Origin: G963662985 sp963662985
GTDB lineage: Bacteria > Chloroflexota > Anaerolineae > Anaerolineales > UBA11579
Direction: 5' to 3'
NCBI GenBank assembly: GCA_963662985.1
Contig: OY760067.1
Span: 992,001 to 1,056,000 of the forward strand
Length of the DNA stretch: 64,000 nt
Shown here in pieces: positions 42,905 to 51,842 of the stretch. The notes beneath the pieces were generated by a model. It had not been told where the DNA came from and ran no database searches. It saw nothing but the letters and a program-made list of their open reading frames with translations. The translations under genes were made by a program, and so were the position numbers. The stretch's first letter is position 1. The number at the start of each line of letters is the position of its first letter.

Positions 42905-44234
42905 TTTCATTTCCAATTTTATTTTCTAAGCGCTGAATTTTATCATTGATTCGATTTTTGCGGTGTTGCAGATCTTCCATCCAAAACTGACTCAAAATTC
43001 GAGACTGATTCGCATGTTGAATCGCAAGTGCCGTCCATGTTTGTGCTTGTTGCAAACAATTTCTTTTCTCTTCAAGAGAGATTCCTTCTTCTTGCATCCA
43101 TGCAGATTTGCTATTCATTTCTTGCCCACGATGTTCATAAACTTTGGCCAGCTCCACACAAGCTTCCAAGTCACCTGCTTGTGCAAGGGGCTGCCACAAT
43201 TCCACAGCATTTTCCCAATCTCTTCCTTTTTTATAAATCTTAGCAATCGCATGTTGTGCTTTACAAGCGAGTTCAAAAGTAAGGCCTTGCGCAAGAGCAT
43301 TTTGATAAGCCTCAATTGCTTCCGATAACATCTCTACTGATTCAAAATGTTGAGCAATCCCCAACCATTCTTCAGCTTGTCTTTCAATGTCTGTTTGAGA
43401 ATCAAAATTTTCATTCAATACATTTGCCAAAGTCACCAAGCTGACAATATCGACTAAATTGTGATAGAAGATTGATTTTAACGGTCGTGCATCTCCATTT
43501 TTTAAATACTCTCGATATAGTGATGGAATAATAAACCCGGGCACATCTTGATGGGTTCGATGCACACCCAATTTTAACACTTCCAAATTCCCTAAGCGTC
43601 GATCATCCAAATTGTAGCGCCATAACTTGCGAGACAAATGAAGCAAGTCATAATGCGCCATCTCAAACAGTGCAGAAGGCATGCGTTGCATCTGAAAACG
43701 AGTACGCAACATCGGGATGTCAAAACTTTTCCCATTAAAAGAAACCACCACTTTCGCGTCTCCCACAAATTGCTCCAATCCATAGAGCATTGCCCGTTCT
43801 TCTGCAGGGGAGCGCATGAAAAATTGTTTGGCCACAAATTGATCTTCCACTTGGCGCACCACACCGACCATAAAAGCCCATGTACCCACACCTCCAGAAA
43901 GACCGCTGGTTTCCGTATCAATATAGATAAAATCTTGATTGGCATGTGCATCATAGGCAGGGTTCATCGTCCGCAGAATCGCATCTGGCATCGGGGTCAC
44001 ATGCAGAGGCTGATTTCCATATTGTTTTCCAACTGGATAGTGTGTTTCGGTATAAAAGTAGGTGCCAAACTGATTTTCATCAAAATGACCGTCCACCACT
44101 TTTTCGATCAAAAAATCATGCTTTTTTTTCTGAGAAGAAATGCCATCCGCACCAAATTGAACCCCCAGCGATGCAAAGCGATTGCGTATAGATTTTTGCA
44201 ATTCTTGTTTTGAGCGATCTATCTCTTCTGCCAT
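42891..44234 (-). CDS. YprB-like RNase H-fold exonuclease with TPR tail
   Basis: A 447-residue protein. Residues about 100-265 form a DEDD-type exonuclease domain: D106 and E108 in YIDTETSG, SFNGKSFD, and HNLVDIVSL near 265. The C-terminal third contains TPR/Sel1-like helical repeats (EAIEAYQNALAQG, AKVYEHRG). Relatives (YprB) are often linked to DNA metabolism, though substrate is not established. No ribosome site precedes the ATG; an extended -10 TGGTACAAT lies 6 bp upstream, suggesting a leaderless transcript. It overlaps the methyltransferase start. Confidence 0.8.
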   Translation of the reverse strand: MAEEIDRSKQELQKSIRNRFASLGVQFGADGISSQKKKHDFLIEKVVDGHFDENQFGTYFYTETHYPVGKQYGNQPLHVTPMPDAILRTMNPAYDAHANQDFIYIDTETSGLSGGVGTWAFMVGVVRQVEDQFVAKQFFMRSPAEERAMLYGLEQFVGDAKVVVSFNGKSFDIPMLRTRFQMQRMPSALFEMAHYDLLHLSRKLWRYNLDDRRLGNLEVLKLGVHRTHQDVPGFIIPSLYREYLKNGDARPLKSIFYHNLVDIVSLVTLANVLNENFDSQTDIERQAEEWLGIAQHFESVEMLSEAIEAYQNALAQGLTFELACKAQHAIAKIYKKGRDWENAVELWQPLAQAGDLEACVELAKVYEHRGQEMNSKSAWMQEEGISLEEKRNCLQQAQTWTALAIQHANQSRILSQFWMEDLQHRKNRINDKIQRLENKIGNENDKK

Positions 44235-44240
44235 TTATTA

Positions 44241-44249
44241 ATTGTACCA
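44241..44249 (-). promoter_or_regulatory. Extended -10 box of a likely leaderless promoter (yprB-like)
   Basis: TGGTACAAT on the minus strand (TACAAT at 44241-44246), 6 bp upstream of the ATG at 44234. Confidence 0.5.
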
Positions 44250-44337
44250 GTTTGAGTAGTAGATGGTGATCCTTTTTTACGCTATCAAGTTATTAATGTT
44301 ACAATCTCAAAAGAACTACAACATAAAAAGGAGCCCT

Positions 44338-45345
44338 ATGTACAACTCACATCCTCTTTTTAAATTTGTAAAATCAATGCAAGCCACCATCCGAGACAAT
44401 ATCATAGATTCTTATGCAACTTTAGATTTACAAAAAATGAGCGAAATCGCCGCTCAAAATGCAGAAGATACCATTTATGAAATTGATCGAATTAGTGACG
44501 AAGCTTTAGTCAAATTTTGTGAAAACCATGCCACAGATGATGCATCCTTCATTCTGATTGCCGAAGGAATCTCTGATGGGGAGCTTGTCTTCCCAAAACA
44601 CACTCCAATCGAACAAGCCAAGTATCGCATGATTATTGACCCCATCGATGGCACACGCGGAATTATGTATCAAAAACGTTCTGCATGGATTCTCACTGGG
44701 GTTGCTCCCAACTTGGGCATTGAAACAAAAATCATAGATATTGATTTTGCCATGCAAACCGAAATTCCCATTCAAAAACAATATCTCTGTGATGTGCTGT
44801 GGGCAGAACGCGGCAAAGGAATGAGCTGCGAACGGTATGACCATCTCCAAAAAACAACCTCCCTCATTACATTGCAACCCAGCCAAAAAACAACGATTGC
44901 ACATGGATTTGCCACTATCAGCCGCTTTTTCCCCGGCATGAGAGAAATCCTGGCAAAGATTGATGACGCCTTAGCCATGGAACTATTTGGGCAGCCGCAA
45001 TATGGACAAGCTCAGTATTTTGAAGATCAATATATTTGCACCGGCGGTCAACTCTATGAGATCATTGCCGGGCATGACCGATTTTGTGCGGATTTGCGTC
45101 CGCTCACAGAAAAAATGCTGAATCAAAAAGGGCTTGAACTAGGATTATGCTGTCATCCCTATGATATTTGCACCGCTTTAATCGCGCAAGAAGCGGGCGT
45201 GATTGTCGAAGGAGAAAATCAATCCCCACTCGATATTCCCCTAGATTTAAATACACCTGTCACTTGGTTCGCCTATGCGAATGAAATTATATATGACCAA
45301 ATTTCAAAACCGCTACAAAAATTAATTAGTTTGAATTTAAATTAA
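44338..45345 (+). CDS. Inositol monophosphatase-like phosphatase
   Basis: A 335-residue protein of the magnesium-dependent, lithium-sensitive phosphatase fold. The metal-binding motif DPIDGTRG (D101, D104) is intact. The first motif, usually GEE, is weak (LIAEGISDGE), and the C-terminal WD.AA.EAG equivalent reads HPYDICTALIAQEAG, keeping the Asp. GGAG at 44331-44334, just before ATG 44338, argues against the in-frame ATG at 44263. Inositol or sugar phosphates are possible substrates; FBPase or nucleotide activity cannot be excluded. Confidence 0.75.
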   Translation: MYNSHPLFKFVKSMQATIRDNIIDSYATLDLQKMSEIAAQNAEDTIYEIDRISDEALVKFCENHATDDASFILIAEGISDGELVFPKHTPIEQAKYRMIIDPIDGTRGIMYQKRSAWILTGVAPNLGIETKIIDIDFAMQTEIPIQKQYLCDVLWAERGKGMSCERYDHLQKTTSLITLQPSQKTTIAHGFATISRFFPGMREILAKIDDALAMELFGQPQYGQAQYFEDQYICTGGQLYEIIAGHDRFCADLRPLTEKMLNQKGLELGLCCHPYDICTALIAQEAGVIVEGENQSPLDIPLDLNTPVTWFAYANEIIYDQISKPLQKLISLNLN

Positions 45346-45382
45346 ATTTTTTCAAATTATTTAAATAAATAAGGAGAGGGAA

Positions 45383-46885
45383 ATGAACCCAAAAACTTTC
45401 AAAAAAGAACTATGGCTTATTTTAGGAGTATTAGTATTAGCATTCTTAATTTCTTTAACAAACCCCTTAAACCCATTCAATAAAAGCGGTTATATTAAAA
45501 TAGATTCGTCTGTATTCGCTTATATTGGAAAAGCAATGTATGAATATAAACAAATCCCATATGTTGATTTATTTGATCATAAAGGCCTTTTTCTTTATTT
45601 TATTAATTATGCAGGTTATGCACTTGCAGGATTACATGGTATTTGGTTTATTGAATTAATTTTTAATACGATTTCTTTATATTTAGTATTTAAAATAAGC
45701 AAACTATTTTCCAATAACAAATACATATCAATATTCACAACATTAGTTATAAGTGTTTTATTTGTTCAATATAATTCTGGAGGGAACTTTTCAGAAACTT
45801 ATGCATTTCCAATAATCCTTGGAGCTCTTTTTATATTGAGTAAATATCTTTTACAGCGAAGACAAAAAATATCATCTATACAAATTCTTTTTTTAGGTTT
45901 TTTATTTGGTCTTATTTTAATGCTACGCCCAAATATGATTGGTATTTGGATTGGTTTTCTATTAACAATATTAATTAATTTTACAATAAACAAAAACTTT
46001 AAGAAGATATTTTTGTGGATATTATTCTTTGTCGTAGGATCAATAATTTCAGTAACTCCATTCTTCATATACTTAGCAAGTCATAATGCCATTAATGCAT
46101 TTATTACTTGTTACTGGAGTGCAAATATTCTTTATTCAGAATCCACTTATCAATCCATAATTGAAACTATTAAATACTTTTCTATCTTCAATCCTTTAGT
46201 ATTCATAGCTTTTATTTTTTACATATATAAAACAATTTCTGAAAAAAAAATATTAAATATTTCATTTTTATTTTCTTGGCTATCCACAATTATACTAACT
46301 TCAATATCAGGTAATAATTTTTCCCATTATGCAATTGTAATTTTGCCATTACTTATTTATCCCATTACAGAATTAGTCTACGATATTAAAAATTTAATTA
46401 AAGCAAATAATAGTAATCTCTTTTCTACTATCTCTATATTTATTTGTTTATTATTTATTATTTTTATAAATATAAACTCTATATTCTTTAATATTAAAAA
46501 TGAAATCACACCTTATTTAGGACATCAAGAATTAAAAAACTTTATTATAGAAAACTCAACCGAACAAGATAAAATAATAGTGATTGGTGCAGGAGATAGT
46601 TTATATTTATCAACAAACCGACAAGCTGCCTCAAGATTTTTCTATCAAAAACCAATCGCAAATAAAGCATCATCAATCATTACTGCTTCAGAATTTATTT
46701 ATGATTTAGATCAAAATCAGCCTAAATTTATAATATTAACTGATGATCTAATGCTAGGTTTACAATTTGATTGGAATGTTAGTGAATATCTCAACTCATT
46801 AGTAAATAATGATAACTACCATATAATTGAAGAATATGATTTTAATAAAAATATTATTATCTATGAACGCCAAGAACAACCTTAA
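45383..46885 (+). CDS. Multispan glycosyltransferase (GT39/ArnT-like)
   Basis: A 500-residue membrane protein with about ten spans and the luminal-loop pattern DSSVFAYIGKAM then IPYVDLFDHKGLFLY, typical of lipid-linked-sugar glycosyltransferases of the PMT/ArnT superfamily; the Asp in the first loop is the usual catalytic residue. A soluble C-terminal domain (about 380-500) follows. AAGGAGAGG precedes the ATG. The gene is strikingly more AT-rich than both neighbours, with many ATA and AAT codons, suggesting acquisition from elsewhere. It probably glycosylates an envelope polymer or protein. Confidence 0.78.
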   Translation: MNPKTFKKELWLILGVLVLAFLISLTNPLNPFNKSGYIKIDSSVFAYIGKAMYEYKQIPYVDLFDHKGLFLYFINYAGYALAGLHGIWFIELIFNTISLYLVFKISKLFSNNKYISIFTTLVISVLFVQYNSGGNFSETYAFPIILGALFILSKYLLQRRQKISSIQILFLGFLFGLILMLRPNMIGIWIGFLLTILINFTINKNFKKIFLWILFFVVGSIISVTPFFIYLASHNAINAFITCYWSANILYSESTYQSIIETIKYFSIFNPLVFIAFIFYIYKTISEKKILNISFLFSWLSTIILTSISGNNFSHYAIVILPLLIYPITELVYDIKNLIKANNSNLFSTISIFICLLFIIFININSIFFNIKNEITPYLGHQELKNFIIENSTEQDKIIVIGAGDSLYLSTNRQAASRFFYQKPIANKASSIITASEFIYDLDQNQPKFIILTDDLMLGLQFDWNVSEYLNSLVNNDNYHIIEEYDFNKNIIIYERQEQP

Positions 46886-46890
46886 TAAAA

Positions 46891-46899
46891 TGGTACAAT
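46891..46899 (+). promoter_or_regulatory. Extended -10 promoter of the bi-domain oxidoreductase
   Basis: TGGTACAAT (TACAAT at 46894-46899), giving a leader of about 25 nt that contains AAGGAA before ATG 46931. Confidence 0.5.
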
Positions 46900-46930
46900 A
46901 ACCAAAATCAAAAATTAAGGAACCTTTCGT

Positions 46931-49054
46931 ATGAAACAAGTCTTACAAAATATGCAAGATGGGAAATCCACGATCGAAAATGTGCCCGTACCACAACCTA
47001 GCAAAGGCACCGCCTTGGTCCGCACAGCTGCGTCTATCGTATCAGCCGGCACCGAACGCATGGTGGTTGAATTTGCTGAAAAATCTTTAATGGGCAAAGC
47101 TACTTCCCGCCCAGACCTCGTCAAACAAGTGCTTGATAAAGCACGCCGAGAAGGCATTTTACAAACTATCGATGCTACATTTAATCGTCTCTCCCAACCA
47201 ATGGTCTTAGGCTATTCCTCTGCTGGCACAATCGTCGCCTTAGGGGAAGATATGGAAGGGTTTCAGGTAGGACAACGCGTCGCATGTGCAGGTGGCAACC
47301 ACGCCGTACATGCTGAATTTGGCGTAATCCCCAAAAACTTGCTCACCCCACTCCCTGATAATGTTTCTTTTGAAGAAGCCGCTTTCACCACCCTCGGTGC
47401 AATTGCCCTGCATGGTTTCCGTTTAGCTCAACCCCAACTAGGTGAAAAAGTTTGTATCATTGGACTTGGTCTATTAGGATTATTGGCAGTTGAAATTGCC
47501 AATGCCACCGGGTGTGAAGTCTACGGTGTAGACCTGAATCCTGAACGAGTTGCCTTAGCCAATCAATTAGGCGCAAAAGCCTTCACGCGTGAAATGGCTG
47601 AAGATGCCATCTCCAATTGTGACATTGTTTTGATATGTGCCGATACCTCCTCCAATGACCCTGTCACCCTCGCACCTATGCTCTGTCGAGACCGAGCGCG
47701 AGTGGTCGCTGTCGGTGCAGTCGGGCTGGATCTTCCCCGCCGTGACTATTATATGAAAGAGATCAGTTTCATCAATTCCCGCTCCTATGGCCCGGGACGT
47801 TATGATGACACTTACGAAGAAGAAGGCATTGACTATCCAATCGGTTTTGTACGCTGGACAGAAGGTCGTAATATGCAAGCCATTGTAGACTTGATGGCAA
47901 GTGGCAAAATGGATGTAACCCCTTTAATCAGCCATCGCTTCCCCATCGAAGAAGCCGCTGAAGCCTATGATTTAATTACCGAAATGAAAACTCCTTTCTT
48001 AGGGGTCTTACTCAAATATGCAGAAAATGCACCTGTTGAACGAAAAATCGCCATTGAATCCACAAAAACTCGTCCAGCAATGCCTGTCAAACTCGGCATT
48101 TTAGGTGCCGGGAATTTTGCCAGTGCTACGATGTTACCGGCACTCAAAAAGAATGACCAAGTAGAATTAGTCAGCATCACCTCTGGTTCTGGTGTTAATG
48201 CCAAACATCTCGCCAAAAAATTTAACATTCAAAACGCATGCAGCGCAGAAGAAGAAATTCTAAACGATTCAACAGTCAACACCGTTGCCATTCTCACTCG
48301 CCACAATCTGCATTATGCGCAAACTATGGCGGCTTTGCGCGCAGGCAAAAATGTATTTTGCGAAAAACCACTTGGCCTCACCATCGAACAAATTGAAACC
48401 ATTCAAAAAGAAGCCTCTCGTGAAGACGCTCCCTATTTGATGGTTGGTTTCAATCGTCGCTTTGCACCTTTAGCGCAAAAAATGAAAACCTTCATTGAAA
48501 AAAGCACAGAACCCAAACTAGTACACTATCGCGTTAATGCTGGCTTTATTCCTGCCAATCATTGGACCCAAGATGCTGCCCAAGGTGGTGGACGAATCAT
48601 CGGAGAAGGATGTCATTTTATTGATTTTGTCGCCCATATGATCGGCGCTAAAATGACGAGCATTCAAACAGTCGGCTTAGAAGATGGCACTCGCTATCAT
48701 GAAGACAACGTACACATCACCATGGAATTTGATGACGGGTCAATCGGTTTGGTCACTTATCTCGCTAATGGCGATAAAGCATTTGCCAAAGAACGAGTTG
48801 AAATCTTCACCGGCGGTCGCATCGCTGTATTGAACGACTATCGTTCTTTAGAATTGGTGGCTAATGGAAGCAGAAAAGTGGAGAAGTCCCGCTTACGTCA
48901 AGATAAGGGACATGCCGCTGAATGGGTGGCATTTGCCCAAGCAATCGCAACGGGCAGCCCTCCTCCCATATCCTTGGATGACCTAATCACCGTTTCAAAA
49001 GCAAGCATCCTTGCGGTGGAATCCCTCAGAGACGGAGAAAAGAAAATACTCTAA
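46931..49054 (+). CDS. Bi-domain oxidoreductase (MDR alcohol dehydrogenase-like plus Gfo/Idh/MocA)
   Basis: A 707-residue fusion. Residues 1-370 are a zinc-type alcohol dehydrogenase-like domain (GYSSAGTIVALGEDMEGFQV, GQRVACAGG, NAD motif IIGLGLLGLLA). Residues about 385-707 are a Gfo/Idh/MocA dehydrogenase (LGILGAGNFASA, EKPLGL, GEGCHFIDF). This fusion is usually found in capsule, exopolysaccharide or sialic-acid-type sugar clusters and likely oxidises a sugar intermediate. Adjacent membrane glycosyltransferase and IMPase-like genes support a polysaccharide role. A terminator follows. Confidence 0.85.
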   Translation: MKQVLQNMQDGKSTIENVPVPQPSKGTALVRTAASIVSAGTERMVVEFAEKSLMGKATSRPDLVKQVLDKARREGILQTIDATFNRLSQPMVLGYSSAGTIVALGEDMEGFQVGQRVACAGGNHAVHAEFGVIPKNLLTPLPDNVSFEEAAFTTLGAIALHGFRLAQPQLGEKVCIIGLGLLGLLAVEIANATGCEVYGVDLNPERVALANQLGAKAFTREMAEDAISNCDIVLICADTSSNDPVTLAPMLCRDRARVVAVGAVGLDLPRRDYYMKEISFINSRSYGPGRYDDTYEEEGIDYPIGFVRWTEGRNMQAIVDLMASGKMDVTPLISHRFPIEEAAEAYDLITEMKTPFLGVLLKYAENAPVERKIAIESTKTRPAMPVKLGILGAGNFASATMLPALKKNDQVELVSITSGSGVNAKHLAKKFNIQNACSAEEEILNDSTVNTVAILTRHNLHYAQTMAALRAGKNVFCEKPLGLTIEQIETIQKEASREDAPYLMVGFNRRFAPLAQKMKTFIEKSTEPKLVHYRVNAGFIPANHWTQDAAQGGGRIIGEGCHFIDFVAHMIGAKMTSIQTVGLEDGTRYHEDNVHITMEFDDGSIGLVTYLANGDKAFAKERVEIFTGGRIAVLNDYRSLELVANGSRKVEKSRLRQDKGHAAEWVAFAQAIATGSPPPISLDDLITVSKASILAVESLRDGEKKIL

Positions 49055-49060
49055 TATATC

Positions 49061-49093
49061 AAAAGAGCTAGTAATGAATACTAGCTCTTTTTT
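49061..49093. terminator. Bidirectional terminator
   Basis: Perfect 13-bp stem AAAAGAGCTAGTA/TACTAGCTCTTTT (49061-49073 with 49079-49091), 5-nt loop, flanked by A/T runs, between convergent genes. Confidence 0.88.
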
Positions 49094-49100
49094 TCATCAA

Positions 49101-49451
49101 TTATTTTTCTTCAGGCGTACAAATCGGGCAAGGGCAGTTTTCGATTACCCCATATTCCTCTGGCACAAAATTCGGATCCACTATTTTTTGAATCGCATCT
49201 ACAGCTTCCAAAATCTCAGGTGTGATGATCTTATAATACACATTCCACCCAATCTTTTCATTCGAAACCACTCCAGCGTCTTTCAACACCGATAATTGTT
49301 GCGAAATATATGCTTGGCGCTGGTCTAAAATGGCATTAATATGACACACACAAGCCGGTTGAGAGCGCAAGATATCTAAAATTTGCAAACGCACAGGATG
49401 TGCGAGGGCTTTAAATAAATCTGAAAATTGATCATAAATTAGTTCATTCAT
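49101..49451 (-). CDS. ArsR/SmtB-family repressor
   Basis: A 116-residue winged-helix repressor. The start at 49451 (MNELIYDQF) is favoured over ATG 49466. The alpha-3 metalloid motif reads ACVCHI (C34 and C36), as in arsenite-sensing ArsR, and the recognition helix follows (QAYISQQLSVLKDAGV). A second cysteine group (C106, C108, C111 in NCPCPIC) near the C-terminus could complete or add a metal site. Divergent from a permease gene with two palindromes between them, so it probably represses that operon until metal or metalloid binds. Confidence 0.87.
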   Translation of the reverse strand: MNELIYDQFSDLFKALAHPVRLQILDILRSQPACVCHINAILDQRQAYISQQLSVLKDAGVVSNEKIGWNVYYKIITPEILEAVDAIQKIVDPNFVPEEYGVIENCPCPICTPEEK

Positions 49452-49460
49452 TATAATTAC

Positions 49461-49476
49461 ATTCACTTTATTGAAT
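49461..49476. promoter_or_regulatory. Candidate ArsR operator 1
   Basis: ATTCA-6 bp-TGAAT palindrome, 10 bp upstream of the arsR start codon, positioned for autoregulation. Confidence 0.55.
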
Positions 49477-49480
49477 ATGA

Positions 49481-49509
49481 TTGACAGAGATCCAACAGGG
49501 GAGTAAAAT
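49481..49509 (+). promoter_or_regulatory. Promoter of the permease-thioredoxin operon
   Basis: TTGACA (49481-49486), 17 bp, TAAAAT (49504-49509). Operator 2 overlaps the -10 box and start site, as expected for repression. Confidence 0.8.
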
Positions 49510-49533
49510 CATATTCAAGTTTACGAATATGAT
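49508..49533. promoter_or_regulatory. Candidate ArsR operator 2
   Basis: ATCATATTC-8 bp-GAATATGAT perfect palindrome at 49508-49516 and 49525-49533, covering the -10 end and transcription start of the permease promoter. Confidence 0.65.
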
Positions 49534-49597
49534 AGAGTTTTGTCAAGTGGTTTCGCAAAACAGAACTCATCAATTCAAAATTTTTAAGGAAAAAAAC

Positions 49598-50941
49598 ATG
49601 CAAACGTTCTTAAATTTAATTCAGTCTGGTTTTGCCAGCCTCGCAGCTTATTTAGCCGCTCATGTGTTATTGTGCCTATTGCCTGCATTTTTCATCGCAG
49701 GGGCGCTCACCTCTATGTTGCCCCAAGCAGCCATCACCAAATATCTCGGGAAAGACACCCCCAAGTGGATCTCCTATCCGGCTTCTGCCATTGGTGGCTT
49801 TGTATTAGCCGTCTGCTCTTGCACCATCATGCCCCTATTTGCCAGCATTTATAAAAAGGGTGCAGGGCTGGGTCCCGCAATCACATTTTTATTCGTCGGC
49901 CCTGCTGTCAATATTTTAGCCATCACCCTTACTGGTGTCCAAATTGGTGCCGACATCGCTATCGCCCGTATTGTGCTTTCCATCATCTTTGGTATCACTA
50001 TTGGTCTCTTAATGCAATTCATCTTCCGCAAAGATGAAGAAGCACGTGTGATTGAAGAGAGTAAAGCATTCTCACAAGATGCCAAAATTCCTACCAAAAC
50101 AATCATTTTCTTTGTGCTTTTATTAGCCGTCTTGATCGCCGGCACTTTGCCGATTGGTATTTTGACCAATCCCATCTTCCAATTTGATGTAAATCTTGGT
50201 TGGGCAAGTGGTTTGCAAACCTTCTTAGACTCCATCGTTCCTCCCAACCCTTCCATCGGCATTGAAGGAGTTAGCATTCAAGGTTTGTTTTTAATCGGAC
50301 TTTTAATTCTGATTGGCGTTGCTGCATGGTTCGGATTGAACCACGTGGATGATAAAGTTACCTTTTCCACCTTCCTCTCACTAGGCTTGATCACCCTCAC
50401 TTTGATAATCGCCAGCTTCAAAATCACGTCAACCGAAAATGGATTGTTAATCGGTTTGCCCGGTAAGCTTTTTGCCGAAATCTTGATTATTGCCACTTTA
50501 TGGTGGATGGGAATCAAGAATTTTGAAGTGTATGACATGCAAGATTGGCTTTGGGAAACTTGGCGCTTTGTCAAACAAATCATTCCATTGTTGGTTGTCG
50601 GTGTCTTTTTGGCTGGGGTTGCCCGTGTAATTATCCCCGCCAGCTGGGTAGAATCTGCTGCCGGACAAAACACATTGATCGCCAATTTTATCGGTGTGAT
50701 TTTCGGAGTGGTGATGTATTTCCCCACCTTAGTCGAAGTTCCTATTGCCCAAACCTTCCTCTCCCTCGGCATGCACCGTGGACCGCTTTTGGCTTACTTG
50801 CTCGCAGATCCGGAATTAAGTGTACAATCTATCTTAATCACCAATTCCGTGATTGGACGCAAAAAAACATTTGTCTATGTTGTGCTTGTCACTATTTTTA
50901 GTACAATCTCTGGGTTTATCTTTGGATTATTAATCCAATAA
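49598..50941 (+). CDS. ArsP/DUF318-family permease
   Basis: A 447-residue polytopic permease. ATG 49598 has AAGGA 7-8 bp upstream; the in-frame TTG at 49481 lies in the promoter and is not a start. The family signature CSCTIMPLFASIYKKGAGLGP contains C73 and C75, known in ArsP to bind trivalent organoarsenicals. A second homologous half with related helices is present. Regulation by an adjacent ArsR and a downstream mini-thioredoxin is the usual layout of this family, so efflux of an arsenical or other thiol-reactive metalloid is likely; substrate not provable from sequence. Confidence 0.85.
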   Translation: MQTFLNLIQSGFASLAAYLAAHVLLCLLPAFFIAGALTSMLPQAAITKYLGKDTPKWISYPASAIGGFVLAVCSCTIMPLFASIYKKGAGLGPAITFLFVGPAVNILAITLTGVQIGADIAIARIVLSIIFGITIGLLMQFIFRKDEEARVIEESKAFSQDAKIPTKTIIFFVLLLAVLIAGTLPIGILTNPIFQFDVNLGWASGLQTFLDSIVPPNPSIGIEGVSIQGLFLIGLLILIGVAAWFGLNHVDDKVTFSTFLSLGLITLTLIIASFKITSTENGLLIGLPGKLFAEILIIATLWWMGIKNFEVYDMQDWLWETWRFVKQIIPLLVVGVFLAGVARVIIPASWVESAAGQNTLIANFIGVIFGVVMYFPTLVEVPIAQTFLSLGMHRGPLLAYLLADPELSVQSILITNSVIGRKKTFVYVVLVTIFSTISGFIFGLLIQ

Positions 50942-50956
50942 AAGAAAGTAATCAAA

Positions 50957-51193
50957 ATGAAAGAAGTAAAAGTATTAGGAATGGGTTGTGCAAAATGCAA
51001 ACGTCTTGAAAGTTTAGCCGAAACTGCCATTCAAACTGCACAAGTGGAAGCAAATCTTTCCAAAGTGGAAGAATTGGATGACATCATGGCTTACGACATT
51101 CTCGCAACTCCCGCACTAGTCGTAGATGAAAAAGTAGTTTCGTCTGGGCGTTTACCAAGTGTAGAAGAAATTGTAGAATGGCTAAAAGAATAA
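50957..51193 (+). CDS. Small thioredoxin-like disulfide protein
   Basis: A 78-residue thioredoxin-fold miniprotein with a CAKC active site (C11, C14) in the GMGCAKCKRLE context and the cis-Pro region TPALVVD. It matches the MTH895/TM0996-type redox-active disulfide protein family, commonly co-encoded with DUF318 permeases. It sits 15 bp after the permease gene, likely reducing substrate or handing it to the permease. Metal binding via CxxC is an alternative. Confidence 0.85.
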   Translation: MKEVKVLGMGCAKCKRLESLAETAIQTAQVEANLSKVEELDDIMAYDILATPALVVDEKVVSSGRLPSVEEIVEWLKE

Positions 51194-51214
51194 AATTCGA
51201 ATAATTCAAAATAA

Positions 51215-51245
51215 AAAAGAGTTGCTTGATTGAGCAACTCTTTTA
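51215..51245. terminator. Bidirectional terminator
   Basis: Stem AAAAGAGTTGCT/AGCAACTCTTTT (51215-51226 with 51233-51244) with a 6-nt loop, between convergent genes. Confidence 0.85.
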
Positions 51246-51254
51246 TTTTATGCT

Positions 51255-51830
51255 TTATTTTTTTAATCCTTGATAGATCAAATCAACTGCATCTACATAT
51301 TCTTGCATTGAAGATTCATCATATTCTTTGCTATAGATCATAAACATATATAACTTATGGGTTGCAAGAATATATCGAACCGTATGATCAATATTGACCT
51401 CTCTAAGAATTCCCCGATAAATTCCATCATGCAAAAATTCTTTCAACACTTCTTCTGCTGTTTCTTGAAAAGAGACTCTTTTCTCTTCAAAATAAGAAGT
51501 TGAGATATTGCAAGGATCTTCTAGAATTAATGAGACAAAATAAGGATGTGTTTTTGGATATTCAATACTGGTAAACAACAATGCTCTCACACGATCCATG
51601 CTATTCGTTTGCTGCTTTGTTGCTTCAGCAATCGCATCTCTCCAATTCACCAAAATCATTTCAACACATTGAAAATATAAATCTTCTTTATTCTCAACAT
51701 AATGATATAAATTTCCACGTGTCATACCCATCGCCTGCGCAATATCATCAAGTGTTGTTTTCTTATAACCAAATTGCGCAAATAATCGAGTAGCTTCTTG
51801 AATTATTTGTTCTTTTTTTATCATGCGCAT
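51255..51830 (-). CDS. TetR-family regulator
   Basis: A 191-residue regulator. The N-terminal helix-turn-helix is typical (ATRLFAQFGYKKTTLDDIAQ, then MTRGNLYHYVENKEDLY). The ligand domain shows no recognisable specificity. ATG 51830 or 51824 may be the start; both lie after a weak AGAAG. It is 12 bp downstream of an amino-acid racemase gene, so the two are probably co-transcribed and the regulator may control this unit. Confidence 0.85.
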   Translation of the reverse strand: MRMIKKEQIIQEATRLFAQFGYKKTTLDDIAQAMGMTRGNLYHYVENKEDLYFQCVEMILVNWRDAIAEATKQQTNSMDRVRALLFTSIEYPKTHPYFVSLILEDPCNISTSYFEEKRVSFQETAEEVLKEFLHDGIYRGILREVNIDHTVRYILATHKLYMFMIYSKEYDESSMQEYVDAVDLIYQGLKK

Positions 51831-51842
51831 CTTCTTTTCTCT

